Below are positions 63,609 to 64,000 of a stretch of DNA of 64,000 bases, piece after piece. This DNA comes from Paenibacillus tepidiphilus (GTDB taxonomy: Bacteria > Bacillota > Bacilli > Paenibacillales > Paenibacillaceae): assembly GCF_008635795.1 (NCBI RefSeq), contig NZ_VWRQ01000009.1, forward strand, positions 124,001-188,000, read 5' to 3'. Position numbers and translations under genes: made by a program. The notes beneath the pieces were generated by a model, which did not search any database, was not told the origin of the DNA, and saw only the letters and a program-made list of their open reading frames with translations. Numbering within the stretch: the stretch's first letter is position 1; every line of letters begins with the position of its first letter.

Positions 63609-64000
63609 TCATCCTTGCTTGGCCGCCGCCGGATAAGGCGCCGGGTTCGGCAGGTCTTCTTCCACATCCTGTCCGTGCAGCCTTACGCTCATCACGAGAC
63701 CGATGCTGGCCATGTTGATCATCAGTGAGGTGCCCCCATAGCTGATAAAGGGCAATGTAATCCCGGTCAGCGGCATCAGGCCGATGAAGGCACCGATGTT
63801 CTCGAAGATCTGGTACAGCATCATAGCGACGATCCCGATAATCAGGAACGGGCCGCCCTTGTCTTTGCACTCCAGCGCAATCAAGATCATCCGGTGAATT
63901 AATATAAAGTACAGCAGCAGCAGCAAGGCCGAGCCGACAAAGCCGAACTCCTCGGCAATTGCCACAAAGATGGAGTCCGAGTACGTATACGGCACACGAT
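63609..64000 (-). CDS. FtsW/RodA/SpoVE family protein (second copy, cut by window edge)
   Basis: The C-terminal 130 residues of a paralogue of the neighbouring gene. The visible part has VPYTYSDSIFVAIAEEFGFVGSALLLLLYFILIHRMILIAL and PLTGITLPFISYGGTSLMINMASIG, nearly the same as the first copy, showing a tandem duplication. The final residues DVEEDLPNPAPYPAAAKQG differ from the first copy. It has its own terminator, so the copies are separately transcribed. The N-terminus lies beyond 64000. Confidence 0.93.
   Translation of the reverse strand, partial: RVPYTYSDSIFVAIAEEFGFVGSALLLLLYFILIHRMILIALECKDKGGPFLIIGIVAMMLYQIFENIGAFIGLMPLTGITLPFISYGGTSLMINMASIGLVMSVRLHGQDVEEDLPNPAPYPAAAKQG

Overview
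The window looks like a chromosomal segment of a spore-forming, flagellated, Gram-positive Paenibacillus-like bacterium. It carries sporulation genes (spoIIID, spoIIQ, spoIID, spoIIR, an alpha/beta-type SASP), a Bacillus-type flagellar and comF block, an S-layer locus with SLH-domain proteins and csaB, and a Bacillus-order atp operon. Every gene I support lies on the minus strand, so transcription runs from high to low coordinates. I see no rRNA, tRNA, CRISPR array, insertion sequence or prophage.

Layout, low to high coordinate. 1-9054: late flagellar and competence block (hag, csrA, fliW, yviE, flgL, flgK, flgN, flgM, yvyF, comFC, comFA). comFB is absent. Sigma-D-type promoters precede hag and flgM. 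9378-11878: a small membrane protein and the DegS-DegU two-component system. 11935-29679: cell-surface region with a phosphodiester glycosidase/stalk-domain protein behind an ECF-type promoter, two very large proteins with C-terminal SLH domains, metK, a SASP gene, and a 944-residue S-layer-type protein with N-terminal SLH domains and two in-frame translation starts. 29838-35007: tagO, tagA, csaB and a DUF5693 membrane protein, a set expected to build and pyruvylate the secondary wall polymer that SLH domains bind. 35172-37360: pgcA and fabZ. 37656-43339: epuA, flhP, flhO, mbl, spoIIID, spoIIQ, spoIID. 43882-53462: murA, ywzB and the nine-gene atp operon. 53642-61924: mnaA, upp, glyA, ywlG, ywlE, mntP, sua5, spoIIR. 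This follows the B. subtilis order except that rpiB (ywlF) is missing. 62222-64000: two tandem FtsW/RodA-family genes, the second cut by the window edge.

The genes form connected systems. CsrA and FliW sit next to flagellin, whose leader carries a CsrA-type hairpin. DegSU governs the motility/exoprotein switch. TagO, TagA, MnaA and CsaB supply and modify the wall polymer that anchors the SLH proteins. SpoIIID, SpoIIQ, SpoIID and SpoIIR act together in mother-cell and forespore development, and sigma-E- and sigma-F-type promoters are legible upstream of several of them.

The least explained signals are non-coding. (1) Two equal-length atp spacers are filled by three roughly 40-bp hairpin repeats each, directly in front of the single-copy subunits gamma and epsilon, with compensatory base changes between copies. 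(2) Three DnaA boxes stand in a row between spoIID and murA. (3) The S-layer gene has tandem in-frame starts. (4) A promoter, a very short leader and a terminator-like hairpin precede metK. (5) Patches of very high GC interrupt comFA, spoIID and sua5.
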